Shown: piece after piece, positions 8,805 through 18,054 of the stretch
How the letters are laid out: the number at the start of each line of letters is the position of its first letter
Numbering within the stretch: position 1 is the stretch's first letter
Assembly: GCA_025054715.1 (NCBI GenBank)
Contig: JANWYH010000004.1
Location: 122,553 to 186,552, forward strand
Source: Pyrinomonadaceae bacterium
GTDB lineage: Bacteria > Acidobacteriota > Blastocatellia > Pyrinomonadales > Pyrinomonadaceae
Reading direction: 5' to 3'
Length of the DNA: 64,000 nt
The notes under the pieces: generated by a model
Seen by the model: the letters and a program-made list of their open reading frames with translations, nothing else
Databases searched by the model: none
Told to the model about the DNA's origin: nothing
Program-made: the position numbers and the translations under genes

Positions 8805-9958
8805 AGAAAGCGTTTTTTTCCGGTGCTGCATTCTTGATGGCAACTTCCGCCGTTGGACCTGGATTTTTGAACAACACTAGCAAATTCACGCAAGACCTGC
8901 TAGCAAGTTTTGGATTTGTAATCTTATTGTCAGTCATCCTTGACATTTTCGCACAGCTAAATATCTGGCAAGCAGTAATTGTAAGTGGAAAAAGAGCGCA
9001 AGAAATAGCAAACGAGACTCTGCCTCTAAGCGGCTATGCACTTTCAGTAATGGTTGCAACTGGCGGGCTAGCTTTCAATATCGGAAATGTAGGCGGAGCT
9101 GGACTTGGTTTAAGCGTTTTGACAGGGCTTGACGTTAAACTTTGTGCTGTGATTTCAGCCTTGTTTGCTACTAGCATTTTCCTTTCAAAAGAATCAGGAA
9201 AATTACTAGACTGGTTTGTTAGATTCTTTGGGCTTTTGATGATTCTATTGACTTTGTATGTAGTTTGGTTTTCAAAGCCTCCCTTAACAGAAGCCATTTT
9301 GAGAACCTTCGTCCCAGAAAAGGTTTCAGCGCTTGCCGTAGTTGCCCTTGTTGGCGGCACTGTTGGTGGATACATCTCGTTTGCAGGAGCTCATAGATTG
9401 CTTGATTCTGGCGTGATCGGCAAAGATAGACTAAACGAGGTAAATGAAAGTGCAGTAAGCGGAATTTTGGTAACGGCAGTTATTAGATTTTTGCTCTTTC
9501 TAGCTTCGCTCGGCGTAATCGTCTCTCTCGGCAAACAACTTGATGAAAAAAACCCAGCTGCTTCCGTCTTTGAGTTTGCAGCCGGCGAGATTGGCCATAA
9601 AATCTTCGGGATTGTTATGTTTTCAGCCGCAATTACATCAGTTATCGGAGCTTCTTACACTTCCATTTCTTTCATTAAAACGCTCTTCAAACTAAACGAA
9701 AATAAAGCCATTATTTTCTTCATAGCTGTTTCAACTCTGATCTTCATTCTTGTTGGGCAACCTGCAAAGGTTTTAGTCATCGTAGGAGCCATAAATGGTT
9801 TCATACTTCCCATATCTCTTAGCTTGATTCTTTTGGCAATACGAAAAAACAAAAATGACTACCAACACCCGCTTTGGCTTGAAATCGGAGGTTGGATAGT
9901 GACACTCATAATGACAGCATTCAGCATTTACACAGTTATAGAGTTTACGAAAACTTAA
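8801..9958 (+). CDS. NRAMP-fold transporter lacking the metal-binding motifs (YcsG-like)
   Basis: A 385-residue membrane protein with about eleven hydrophobic segments, of the NRAMP (COG1914-type) fold found beside oxoprolinase genes. Canonical NRAMP metal transporters coordinate the ion with DPGN in helix 1 and a methionine in the MPH motif of helix 6. Here the helix-1 site reads SAVGPGFLNN (residues 16-25), with Gly and Phe in place of the Asp and Asn ligands. The helix-6 region reads YISFAGAHR near residue 195, without the Met. It is therefore unlikely to be a divalent-metal importer. From its place at the end of the pxpBCA operon I infer transport of 5-oxoproline or a related compound. 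The fold is confident; the substrate is a guess. Confidence 0.75.
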   Translation: MKKAFFSGAAFLMATSAVGPGFLNNTSKFTQDLLASFGFVILLSVILDIFAQLNIWQAVIVSGKRAQEIANETLPLSGYALSVMVATGGLAFNIGNVGGAGLGLSVLTGLDVKLCAVISALFATSIFLSKESGKLLDWFVRFFGLLMILLTLYVVWFSKPPLTEAILRTFVPEKVSALAVVALVGGTVGGYISFAGAHRLLDSGVIGKDRLNEVNESAVSGILVTAVIRFLLFLASLGVIVSLGKQLDEKNPAASVFEFAAGEIGHKIFGIVMFSAAITSVIGASYTSISFIKTLFKLNENKAIIFFIAVSTLIFILVGQPAKVLVIVGAINGFILPISLSLILLAIRKNKNDYQHPLWLEIGGWIVTLIMTAFSIYTVIEFTKT

Positions 9959-9992
9959 CTACTCAAAATTAGGCGAAAAAACCGCTATTTTC

Positions 9993-9998
9993 TATAAT
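9993..9998 (+). promoter_or_regulatory. Candidate -10 box for the secreted-protein gene
   Basis: A perfect TATAAT lies 23 nt before the ATG at 10022, in the 63-nt gap after the transporter gene. No good -35 hexamer is visible at 17-18 nt (TTAGGC at 9969). AGGAG at 10009-10013 serves as the ribosome site. Confidence 0.35.
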
Positions 9999-10021
9999 GA
10001 GCATCAAAGGAGCGACTTACT

Positions 10022-10981
10022 ATGAGGAAAGCATTTTTAACCTTTTTGATCCTTTCTTGTGTTTGCTGGCTGGCAAAAGCCCAAACAACATTTTCTTTAA
10101 CTACTTCCCCATACACACAAAATTTCGATGGACTTTCAAACACTGGAGCTAATAACACATGGACAAACGGTGGTGCTCCACCACAAAGCCCCGGTGCTGG
10201 CTGGCAGTCTAACAGGATAACTTATTCTGCAAATAACGGTTCTTCAAATGCAGGAAACCTCTATAGCTACGGCAGCACTGGTTCGACCGAAAGAGCTTTA
10301 GGCTCGCTTGCAAGTAGCTCGACAGGGACTATAATTTTTGGAGTTTGCTTTACAAACAACACTGGTTTTTCCATTTATAACCCAACAATAAGCTACTACG
10401 GAGAGCAATGGAGACGGACTGCTGCTAATAATGATGTTTTACTCTTTGAATATCAAGTCGGGGTAAACAGTGTAACAGCAAGCAGCGGATGGACTGTAGT
10501 TCCTCAGCTAAATTTCACCCCACCGCAAGCAGGTTCTGACAGTGCGATAGACGGAAACCAACCAGAAAACAGAACCCTTTTAAGCCAGACTATCAACATA
10601 AGTATCCCACCGAACACAAATTTCTGTTTTCGTTGGTCTGATGAAAATAGCACTGGCAACGATAAGGGAATGGCTATTGATGATTTTCAGTTAACCTTCC
10701 AGATAACTTCGGCTGCAAGCGCTACCATCAGCGGGCGAGTCATAAGTAAGAACGGCAGAGGCATAAACGACGCTTTTGTTACCATAGCAGGCGGAAACCT
10801 TCCTCAACCTATAACTAAAAGAGTTACCTCTTTCGGATACTACACATTTGAAGACATACCAGTAGGCGAAACCTACATAATTTCAGTTTTCTCAAAAAGA
10901 TACACTTTTAGTCAACCAAGCAGGGTAATAAATTTACAAGAAGACCTTCAAGGAGTTGATTTTGTAGCTGACGATAGATAA
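10022..10981 (+). CDS. Secreted protein with C-terminal carboxypeptidase-regulatory-like domain
   Basis: A signal peptide (MRKAFLTFLILSCVCWLAKA) is followed by a Ser/Asn/Gly-rich beta domain (about residues 30-230) that opens with YTQNFDGLSNTG and closes with MAIDDFQLTF, a pattern seen in large secreted or adhesin-type proteins. Residues about 235-319 form a carboxypeptidase-regulatory-like (transthyretin-fold) domain: TISGRVISKNGRGINDAFV, then YYTFEDIPVGETYIISV. It is presumably periplasmic, surface-attached or secreted; no sorting motif or lipobox was seen. The start has AGGAG 8 nt upstream. No enzymatic function can be assigned. Confidence 0.7.
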   Translation: MRKAFLTFLILSCVCWLAKAQTTFSLTTSPYTQNFDGLSNTGANNTWTNGGAPPQSPGAGWQSNRITYSANNGSSNAGNLYSYGSTGSTERALGSLASSSTGTIIFGVCFTNNTGFSIYNPTISYYGEQWRRTAANNDVLLFEYQVGVNSVTASSGWTVVPQLNFTPPQAGSDSAIDGNQPENRTLLSQTINISIPPNTNFCFRWSDENSTGNDKGMAIDDFQLTFQITSAASATISGRVISKNGRGINDAFVTIAGGNLPQPITKRVTSFGYYTFEDIPVGETYIISVFSKRYTFSQPSRVINLQEDLQGVDFVADDR

Positions 10982-11291
10982 GCCAGTAAAGCGTCATTGA
11001 CTATGATGATTTTATTCCTCACATCCTCCTCACCCTCCCTCCTCTCATATCGAAAAATAATTTACATTAAACCGTCGAGGTTTCCGATAGGGAGCTTTAT
11101 CTAAACTTGAATAAATAAATGCGAGCCCTGAGATAGGTATCAAGATTGCTAACAAAATTGATAAGCATCAACTTAAGCGTAAGAAGCCATCATCCTTGTT
11201 TCCCTCATCTGAAAACTTCACAATTCACTTTTATTATCCCGTCTGCCAAAAATAGGAATCAATCTCAAAAACCTGATAAACTTTTCTTAAG
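10982..11291. other. Intergenic region without a recognised gene
   Basis: A 310-bp gap before nadB. It starts with a strongly pyrimidine-rich tract on the + strand (11011-11047, nearly all C and T). I found no convincing frame, RNA family or terminator hairpin. A TAAACT box at 11277-11282, 9 nt before the nadB ATG, may be a -10 element, but its -35 partner is poor. Confidence 0.5.
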
Positions 11292-12881
11292 ATGAAAACA
11301 GACTTTGTAGTAATCGGCAGCGGAATAGCTGGTCTACGAGCAGCAATAGAAATATCCCGAAGCGGCGCGCAAGCGATAGTTTTAACAAAGGACAGAGCCG
11401 AAGAATCAAATACCGAGTATGCACAGGGCGGTATCGCTGTAGCACTTTCTGAAGAAGATAATATAGAGCTTCACGAAGAAGATACAATCGCAGCAGGAGA
11501 TGGACTTTGCGACCTGCAATCAGTTAGAACTCTAGTTTCTGAAGGACCAAAATACATAACAGAACTCATTCAATGGGGAGCAGAGTTTGACCAAGAAAAC
11601 GGAAGATTACTCTTTACCAAAGAAGCGGCACATTCAAGGCGTCGGATTCTTCATGCTCATGGTGATTCAACCGGAAAGGAAATTGTTCGAGCACTTATTG
11701 AAAAAGCAAAGACAATGAAAACGCTTTTACTCATGCCATTTGCCCAAACCGAAAGTTTGATCCTGAACGACAACAGATGTATAGGTGTAAGGTTTCTAGA
11801 CCCAATGCTACGAGCGCCCCGTGAAATTTTTGCAAAAGCCGTTTTACTATGCACTGGCGGCGCCGGCCAAATCTATCTTCATACAACAAACCCGGCGGTT
11901 GCAACGGGCGATGGTATTTCAATGGCTTATCTAGCTGGTGCAGAAATCGCCGATATGGAATTCGTCCAATTTCATCCAACAGTGCTTTGCTTGGAAGGAG
12001 CACCCAGATTTTTGTTGTCAGAAGCTATGCGTGGTGAAGGCGGAGTTTTAAGAAACCTTCATGGCGAAAGATTCATGCAAAACTATGATGAACGACTAGA
12101 GCTTGCACCACGCGACATAGTCTCCCGCTCGATCGTCGCAGAAATGCGAAAAACCGGCTCAAGATATGTTTTTCTAGATATGACACACCTAAATCCTGAC
12201 TTCTTACGCCAACGGTTTCCAAAGATATATGAAACTTGTAAATCTTATGGTCTTGACATCACAAAAGAACTTATTCCGGTTTCTCCTGCGTCTCACTATT
12301 TTATGGGCGGAGTCAGAACAGACCTCTGGGGTAGAACGAACATTGAAGGTCTTTACGCAGCCGGCGAAGTAGCTTGCACAGGCATTCACGGAGCTAATCG
12401 CCTTGCCTCAAATTCGCTTCTTGAAGGTTTGGTTTTCGGCGCAAGAGCCGGGAAAGCTGCCGTTAACGATAACCTTAACTTTACAATACCAAACGTAAAA
12501 GTTAAAGCAAACGATGAATTCCGGCAAACTGTTATGTTTACTACTGCTGTCAAAAAGCGAATCAAACGCATCATGTGGGAAAGAGTTGGAATAATACGTA
12601 ACCAAGAAAAACTTCAAAGAGCATTAGATGAAATCCATCAGATGGAACAAGCAAAACTAAGTCCACAGTCAAGAAACTTTGTTACTTTAGCCAAATTAGT
12701 TGCTACAGCAGCAATCTGGCGAAAAGAATCCCGCGGCGGACATTTTCGTTCAGACTTCCCAAAAAGAAATGATCAAGAATGGCTTTTTCATTCAATTCAA
12801 AAACTCGGTTCAGAAATCTCCCCTGCAAAGCAAATTTCCTCAGGCGAGGTCAGCAAAACTCACTCCAGCTTAGAGACTTAG
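11292..12881 (+). CDS. nadB: L-aspartate oxidase NadB
   Basis: NadB oxidises L-aspartate to iminoaspartate, the first step of de novo NAD synthesis, using FAD. The FAD dinucleotide motif DFVVIGSGIAGLRAA is at residues 4-18. The fumarate-reductase-like signatures follow: NTEYAQGGIAVAL near 41-53, GDGISMAYLAGAEIADMEFVQFHPT near 215-240 and GANRLASNSLLEG near 368-380. Length 529 is normal. nadA and nadC are not next to it. There is no clear ribosome site; see the note on short leaders. Confidence 0.95.
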   Translation: MKTDFVVIGSGIAGLRAAIEISRSGAQAIVLTKDRAEESNTEYAQGGIAVALSEEDNIELHEEDTIAAGDGLCDLQSVRTLVSEGPKYITELIQWGAEFDQENGRLLFTKEAAHSRRRILHAHGDSTGKEIVRALIEKAKTMKTLLLMPFAQTESLILNDNRCIGVRFLDPMLRAPREIFAKAVLLCTGGAGQIYLHTTNPAVATGDGISMAYLAGAEIADMEFVQFHPTVLCLEGAPRFLLSEAMRGEGGVLRNLHGERFMQNYDERLELAPRDIVSRSIVAEMRKTGSRYVFLDMTHLNPDFLRQRFPKIYETCKSYGLDITKELIPVSPASHYFMGGVRTDLWGRTNIEGLYAAGEVACTGIHGANRLASNSLLEGLVFGARAGKAAVNDNLNFTIPNVKVKANDEFRQTVMFTTAVKKRIKRIMWERVGIIRNQEKLQRALDEIHQMEQAKLSPQSRNFVTLAKLVATAAIWRKESRGGHFRSDFPKRNDQEWLFHSIQKLGSEISPAKQISSGEVSKTHSSLET

Positions 12882-12933
12882 CCTAAATCAAACTTTAGTA
12901 TAATCAGGCTTTGGGCATTGCATTGACAAGAGC

Positions 12934-13791
12934 TTACTTTTTCTTCACACTCCAAGTTCCATACTGAGTGTTTGGATAAAGGTTAGGATTTGACGTCGCA
13001 GCCGTATATGTACCGCTGATGCTCTTGCCCCTTACCTTTCCTTCCCAATAAATCGTTAGATCATATTCTGCGTTATAAGAAACAAAATAAACTTTATCGC
13101 CGTCAAAAGCACCAGAAATTATGCTTCCCGAACCAACAAAAGGCTCTGCAATGATAACTCTTCCACTTATAGAGTAACCTTCTTGAATCAAACGAAACGT
13201 TACTCCGCCAGAGCCACCTACTGTTTGGTTTCTCAAAGCCCCGCTATACGTGCCAGTAAGGGTTCCTTTCTCTTCTTTAGGCTTATCGGCTACTTCTTTC
13301 TGAATTTCTGAGTCTGCTGACTCATCACTTGAATTCAATTGCTCGCTTGTATCTTCTCTTAAGCCTTCTTCGTCAGAAGAAAAGTCTTCTGCTATCTGAA
13401 CATTCTTGTTGCTAGCGTTGGCTTGCTGAGTATTTACACTAGAAACGTTAGGAACATATAAGTTAGACGCACTGTTGGTATTTGCGACGCTTGCTGGATT
13501 TGTATTTGAGGTTAATCGCATACTAGAAAAATAAAGTAATAATGCAAGGGAGAGACCACCAAAAAGCAGCAAAAAGATTCCGCCAGTTATTAGAAGAATT
13601 ATCTTGAGAGTGCCTTTCTTCTTTGGAGTAGTAACCTTTTCTATTCCAGCCGTAGAGAAAACTGTCGCCTGAGTCTGGTAAGGAAAGCTCTGCTCGGGAA
13701 CACTCGAAACAAGGAGTGATCCATCTTCCAAGCAAAAAGTTAGGTCGTCAGTGTAGTTACGACCACATTTTGGACAATACTTTGCTAACAC
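12934..13791 (-). CDS. Zinc-ribbon, single-pass membrane protein with C-terminal beta domain
   Basis: Residues 1-30 form a zinc ribbon (CPKCGRNYTDDLTFC and a following loop), common in the lineage suggested here. A single hydrophobic helix at about 63-88 (IILLITGGIFLLLFGGLSLALL) is followed by an Asn/Ser/Glu-rich linker of about 85 residues and a C-terminal domain (about 175-285) with repeated short strands (GTLTGTYSG, YSISGRVI, GKSISGTYTA) that resembles a small beta-barrel. The topology suggests a cytoplasmic ribbon and an extracytoplasmic barrel. The start is a GTG at 13791. Function unknown; possibly a sensor or envelope protein. Confidence 0.6.
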   Translation of the reverse strand: MLAKYCPKCGRNYTDDLTFCLEDGSLLVSSVPEQSFPYQTQATVFSTAGIEKVTTPKKKGTLKIILLITGGIFLLLFGGLSLALLLYFSSMRLTSNTNPASVANTNSASNLYVPNVSSVNTQQANASNKNVQIAEDFSSDEEGLREDTSEQLNSSDESADSEIQKEVADKPKEEKGTLTGTYSGALRNQTVGGSGGVTFRLIQEGYSISGRVIIAEPFVGSGSIISGAFDGDKVYFVSYNAEYDLTIYWEGKVRGKSISGTYTAATSNPNLYPNTQYGTWSVKKK

Positions 13792-13881
13792 ACCCCAAAG
13801 CCAAAGCCCTCAACTTTCTACAAAGTGCTTAAATTTTAACACTTATAAAAACGCATTTCAAACTTTTTCCAACTCAAAACT

Positions 13882-14964
13882 TCACACCTTGACAGCGCAA
13901 CCTATCTGATTTGAGCGCTTAGCTGCATCAAGAATTAACTGAACTTTATAGCCATCTTCAAAAGTTGCCGCTCCTTCTACTTTCCTCTCACCGCTAATCA
14001 AAGATTTAACTAAAACCTTCGCAAACGCTAGAAAGGCATCACCCCAACCAGTGTTTTTGACGCCTTCCAATCGCTCATCAAGCTCAACTTCAACGGCTTG
14101 CCACTCTTCTTTTTCAGGCTTTCCAATAAAGAGCCGACCATCAAATTCAATACGCAAAGAACCTCTCGAACCAAAAATCTCTATCCGGTTTTGATAGATA
14201 GGATACTCAACCATGGATGAAGATATGTTAACGGTCGCATCTTCGGTTAACTCATTATCGGTAAGTCTTAAGATAAGATTTGCTTCATCGTCGCTAGTTA
14301 CTTTCCGCATGAGACCTGAGTTATCGCGCCTTTGCTTTATGTGAGTTTGGAGTTGACAAAAAACTTGACAAACTTCCGCGCCAGAAAACCAACGAATAGA
14401 ATCGAAGACATGGGAAACAATAGCTCCAAGCACACCCCCACCTTGACTCTCATCATACCACCAATTCCACGGTAACTCAGGGTTACCGCGATGAGGAGCT
14501 CGGAAGTTGTATTTTATATGGCGAATTTTACCTATTTGACCATCTCGAATCAGTTTGTAAGCAATTTTTCTTCCATTTTGAAATCGCAGCTCGTGATCTA
14601 TCAGGCACAGCAGATGAGCCTTTTCTTGTGCTTTTTCAAGCATTTTCTTTGCCTGCTCGGCATTCATCGCCATAGGTTTTTCACACAGAACATGTTTTTC
14701 GTGCTCGAGCGAAAAAAGCGTCATCTCCTCATGAAAAATCGGCGGGGTAGTAACGCAAACTAAATCAACGTCCTTGTGACTAGCTGTTTCTCGCCAATCA
14801 TTAGTGAAATGCTTTATTGAAAATTGTTCCGCCGTTTGTCTAGCCTTTTCCAAATTCGCACTTGCTACCGATACGATTTCGGCGTTTCCAGTTTTTAAGA
14901 AGCTTGGTATTTGAACGTTCTTTGCAAAACCAGTTCCTATTACTCCAATTCTAAGTTTCTCCAT
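13882..14964 (-). CDS. Gfo/Idh/MocA-family NAD(P)-dependent oxidoreductase
   Basis: The N-terminal Rossmann domain opens with RIGVIGTGFAKNVQIPSF (residues 5-22). The family's catalytic EKP motif is present (LCEKPMAMNAEQA near residue 93), and the C-terminal alpha/beta domain follows (IVSHVFDSIRWFSG). The 360-residue length is typical. Such enzymes oxidise or reduce sugars, inositols, biliverdin and related compounds, and the substrate cannot be told from sequence. It begins 4 nt after the ribA stop and is probably co-transcribed with it. Confidence 0.88.
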   Translation of the reverse strand: MEKLRIGVIGTGFAKNVQIPSFLKTGNAEIVSVASANLEKARQTAEQFSIKHFTNDWRETASHKDVDLVCVTTPPIFHEEMTLFSLEHEKHVLCEKPMAMNAEQAKKMLEKAQEKAHLLCLIDHELRFQNGRKIAYKLIRDGQIGKIRHIKYNFRAPHRGNPELPWNWWYDESQGGGVLGAIVSHVFDSIRWFSGAEVCQVFCQLQTHIKQRRDNSGLMRKVTSDDEANLILRLTDNELTEDATVNISSSMVEYPIYQNRIEIFGSRGSLRIEFDGRLFIGKPEKEEWQAVEVELDERLEGVKNTGWGDAFLAFAKVLVKSLISGERKVEGAATFEDGYKVQLILDAAKRSNQIGCAVKV

Positions 14965-14968
14965 AGAT

Positions 14969-15616
14969 TCAGCCGATCAGATCAAGCAAATGCCCCATCT
15001 GCATTTTTTTAACTCGCAAATAGTCAAGAGCATGTTTTGGCGGTTTATAATTCATCTTAAGCCTTTCGACTATTTCTAGTCCGCCGTCACGCATGGCTTG
15101 TATTTTTTGAGGATTGTTAGACATTACCTGAACCTTCTTTACACCTAGGTCTTTTATGATTTCAACACACTGATCGTAACGCCTCAAGTCTGCTTCAAAA
15201 CCCAGCATCAAATTCGCCTCAATCGTATCAGCTCCTTTATCCTGAAGAGAGTAAGCACGTATTTTGTTTATTATCCCAATGCCTCTGCCTTCTTGTTGTT
15301 GATACACTATTACGCCTCTACCCTGCTTTTCTATGGTTTCTAAAGCCCAGCGAAGCTGAATTCCACAGTCACATTTAAGCGAATGAAAAACGTCACCGGT
15401 TAAGCATTGAGAGTGAATTCTAACCGGCGTTGGAACCTCTGGATTCAAATCGCCTTTGAATAAAACAACAAACTCTTCGTCACTTGTTAAAGACTTGTAA
15501 CCCGCGATGCGAAAATCTCCAAATTCAGTTGGCAAGCTAGCTTCTGCTACTTTCTCAACCGTTTTCACCTTTGCTAAATCCTTATGACCATTGCTAACTG
15601 ACTTTTCTCGTATCAT
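14969..15616 (-). CDS. ribA: GTP cyclohydrolase II
   Basis: RibA opens GTP to 2,5-diamino-6-ribosylamino-4-pyrimidinone 5'-phosphate, the first committed riboflavin step. The zinc ligands are in the motif [19 protein letters not shown] (about residues 78-97: three cysteines), followed by [17 protein letters not shown] and the catalytic region [17 protein letters not shown], with the closing SNNPQK. At 215 residues it is a stand-alone GTP cyclohydrolase II, not fused to DHBP synthase (RibB). The first 30 residues are a polar extension. It lies between the M14 peptidase and the Gfo/Idh gene on the same strand. Confidence 0.95.
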   Translation of the reverse strand: MIREKSVSNGHKDLAKVKTVEKVAEASLPTEFGDFRIAGYKSLTSDEEFVVLFKGDLNPEVPTPVRIHSQCLTGDVFHSLKCDCGIQLRWALETIEKQGRGVIVYQQQEGRGIGIINKIRAYSLQDKGADTIEANLMLGFEADLRRYDQCVEIIKDLGVKKVQVMSNNPQKIQAMRDGGLEIVERLKMNYKPPKHALDYLRVKKMQMGHLLDLIG

Positions 15617-15700
15617 AATTTTGCTTTACTTCCCCTTGCTCGCTTTTTGCCTTCTGCATTTATTCTATCCTTTCGATAAAGCCAAAATCAATTTTAATAT

Positions 15701-17908
15701 TCAATGCAGAACGGCATTAAAAAGCAAAGGGAAAGTTACGAGCGATTGCCCTCGATACTGTGGCCTAAAACCAATTAAAACAATCTTACCAGCTCCTAAC
15801 TCTACCTCAACCCACGCAGCCCTGCCATTTATCTTTTCAGTGCCTAGTGCCCAGCCAGAAAGTAAGATTTGATTAGAATCTTGCGGATACCTAGCAAAAA
15901 TCTTCACATTACTGCTATTTACTTCGAAAACAGGCGAATTTTCAAACCATATTGGAATCTTTTTTCCGTCAGCTTCGACCTGTAAAATCGAACCTGGAAT
16001 AAAAAACTCACGGCGATTGAGCCCCTTTACAACGTTCCTGACAGGCAAGTCGAACTGCTCAATCGCAAAGTCCGAAGAACGGTTTAAAAATACGAGTTTA
16101 CCGCCTTCTTCAACAAATCGTCGCAAGCTTTCAATTCCTTTCGCTCCAATCCCGCCTACGTATTCGCTCGGCATCGAACCTTCAGAGAAACCTTGAAGAA
16201 TCTGACTTGGACTCTGATCAGGAAAAACTATAACATCAAAATTTTCTTTCAGGCTCATCTGCTGAATCTGCGGATTTGTTAGAGAAGAGTACCTGATGCA
16301 ATTTGAATCAAAAACAAATCTGGTCCATCCTTCATCCATTGAAGGCACAAACGATTTGTATATAGCTATTCTTTTTGCTTGACTGCTACTGTTACAAGGG
16401 GTTTCTACAAGCTTGGAAATTCTTTCTCGCTTTTTAAGCTTTATGGGTTCATAAAGCTCCCTTACTTCTACTCCATAAAGCAAGGAAAGCGTGTGAGCCG
16501 TTACATCATAGGGCTGAATTGGATTTCCGTTTTTATCTTTTAGATTCGGATAAACTTGCTTTTCTAAAAGTGCTTTTGCAAAGGCTGCGTAGGGTTGATT
16601 CATCTCTATAAGCTCGCCTTCATCAGTTTTGTAAACTTCTACCCCACCACGAATCAGCACGTTGATAAGTCGTTGTTTGTTTGGCGAATTTCCTTTGATT
16701 ATAAAACCAAAGAGCTCCCCCTTCTTGCGTTCTCTTACTGCTTGCCGTCCTATCGAATAAAAACGTCTGAGCCACTTTTCACGGTTGTCTGATGCGTGCC
16801 GAAGCAATAAAAAAGTAGACGTTGTCATATACTCAGTTATATCCCTTAGCTTCCATTCACCTCCCTTCCAAGGATTCGGAAAATTTTCAGATGCTTTTTG
16901 AGGATCGTAATTAGAATTTTCGCTACTACGCAATTGTGAAAATTCTACCTTTATGGGCGAAGCTAATCTGGCAGATGCCGTTTCCGTAAGTATCCTGACT
17001 CCGCCGTGATAATGAGAGTAAGCACGAGCAGGCGTCCAGATGTCGAAAATTGCATTTTTAACGACTCCCGAAAACCCCATTTTGTTCATCTCGTCGAAAA
17101 TAAATGATCCTAACTCTGTATAAGCCTCAACGATTTGCTCTGGAACATTAGGTTCTATCGGCGGAAGATAAGGTGGGACGAAAAATCTTGCCCCATAAGC
17201 TCCCATCTGATGAATGTCGTTTACTATGTGCGGATGCCACTCGTTGTGGATTTTATCAACCGTAAGCTGTGTCTCAACTTGAGTAAAGGCATACCAATCG
17301 CGGTTATTATCGTGACCCGTGTATTTGTGATAAAGCTCGGGCGGTTCTGTTCCCTCAAAAGCAGTTCCTAAAGTTCGATCGTACCAATCTTTGACAATAT
17401 CAACTCCATCTGGATTAAGCGAAGGGACAAGTAAAATGATTGTATTGGAAAGTATCTTGCGGATTTCAGGAGTATCTTCTGATGCAAGCCTATAAGCAAT
17501 CAACATTGAAGAAAGATAACTCCCTACCTCCGTAGAATGAATGCCGCAGGTAATTAAAACAATCGCCTTTCCTTTGGCAATCAACGATTCAGCCTCTTTG
17601 TCTGTGATTTTTCGTGGATCGGCAAGAGACTTGTTTACCCGACGGAAGGAGTCAAGCTTTGCTAGATTCTCCGGTGAAGAAATCACCGCATAAATAAATG
17701 GTTTGCCCATAGTCGTCCGTCCAATCTCAAAAAGCTTGACTCTTTCGCTTGATACGCTTAAACGTTTGAAATAGTCAACTACTTGATTCCAAGAAGCCAG
17801 ACGCCTATCATCTCCTGGCGTAAAACCCAAAACCTCCTTCGGTTCAACTGTCTTTCCATAAACAGAAGTCAAAATGCAAAAATAGCAGATAATCCAAAGC
17901 CTTTTCAT
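15701..17908 (-). CDS. Exported M14-family zinc carboxypeptidase
   Basis: A signal peptide (MKRLWIICYFCILTSVYG) precedes an M14 metallopeptidase domain. The first zinc site is TCGIHSTEVGS, with His124 and Glu127; the third ligand is probably His233 in VNDIHQMG; NNRDW (201-205) is the substrate-binding Asn-Arg; and a candidate catalytic Glu lies in RILTETAS. Residues beyond about 450 form a second domain (MNQPYAAFAKALLEKQVYP and beyond) ending in a beta-rich segment near VWFENSPVF-type sequence, as in other long bacterial M14 proteins. The 735-residue protein is probably periplasmic and degrades peptides. Its nearest downstream neighbour, ribA, is 84 nt away. Confidence 0.85.
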   Translation of the reverse strand: MKRLWIICYFCILTSVYGKTVEPKEVLGFTPGDDRRLASWNQVVDYFKRLSVSSERVKLFEIGRTTMGKPFIYAVISSPENLAKLDSFRRVNKSLADPRKITDKEAESLIAKGKAIVLITCGIHSTEVGSYLSSMLIAYRLASEDTPEIRKILSNTIILLVPSLNPDGVDIVKDWYDRTLGTAFEGTEPPELYHKYTGHDNNRDWYAFTQVETQLTVDKIHNEWHPHIVNDIHQMGAYGARFFVPPYLPPIEPNVPEQIVEAYTELGSFIFDEMNKMGFSGVVKNAIFDIWTPARAYSHYHGGVRILTETASARLASPIKVEFSQLRSSENSNYDPQKASENFPNPWKGGEWKLRDITEYMTTSTFLLLRHASDNREKWLRRFYSIGRQAVRERKKGELFGFIIKGNSPNKQRLINVLIRGGVEVYKTDEGELIEMNQPYAAFAKALLEKQVYPNLKDKNGNPIQPYDVTAHTLSLLYGVEVRELYEPIKLKKRERISKLVETPCNSSSQAKRIAIYKSFVPSMDEGWTRFVFDSNCIRYSSLTNPQIQQMSLKENFDVIVFPDQSPSQILQGFSEGSMPSEYVGGIGAKGIESLRRFVEEGGKLVFLNRSSDFAIEQFDLPVRNVVKGLNRREFFIPGSILQVEADGKKIPIWFENSPVFEVNSSNVKIFARYPQDSNQILLSGWALGTEKINGRAAWVEVELGAGKIVLIGFRPQYRGQSLVTFPLLFNAVLH

Positions 17909-18054
17909 ATTTCTTCCGAAAAGACTACTTTAGCAAATTCACTCAAAAATTTCTTTTCGCAGATACTCATTTTCTCTTCTACAAACTTGATTAAAACAGT
18001 TATGCAAGTTAAATTAACGCAAGTTTGGAAAATCTTTCTGAAGGAGATTTATAG

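Noticed and set aside
9034..9375. 113-codon antisense frame inside the NRAMP-fold gene
   Set aside because: Low-complexity composition and no ribosome site; a shadow of the membrane-protein codons.
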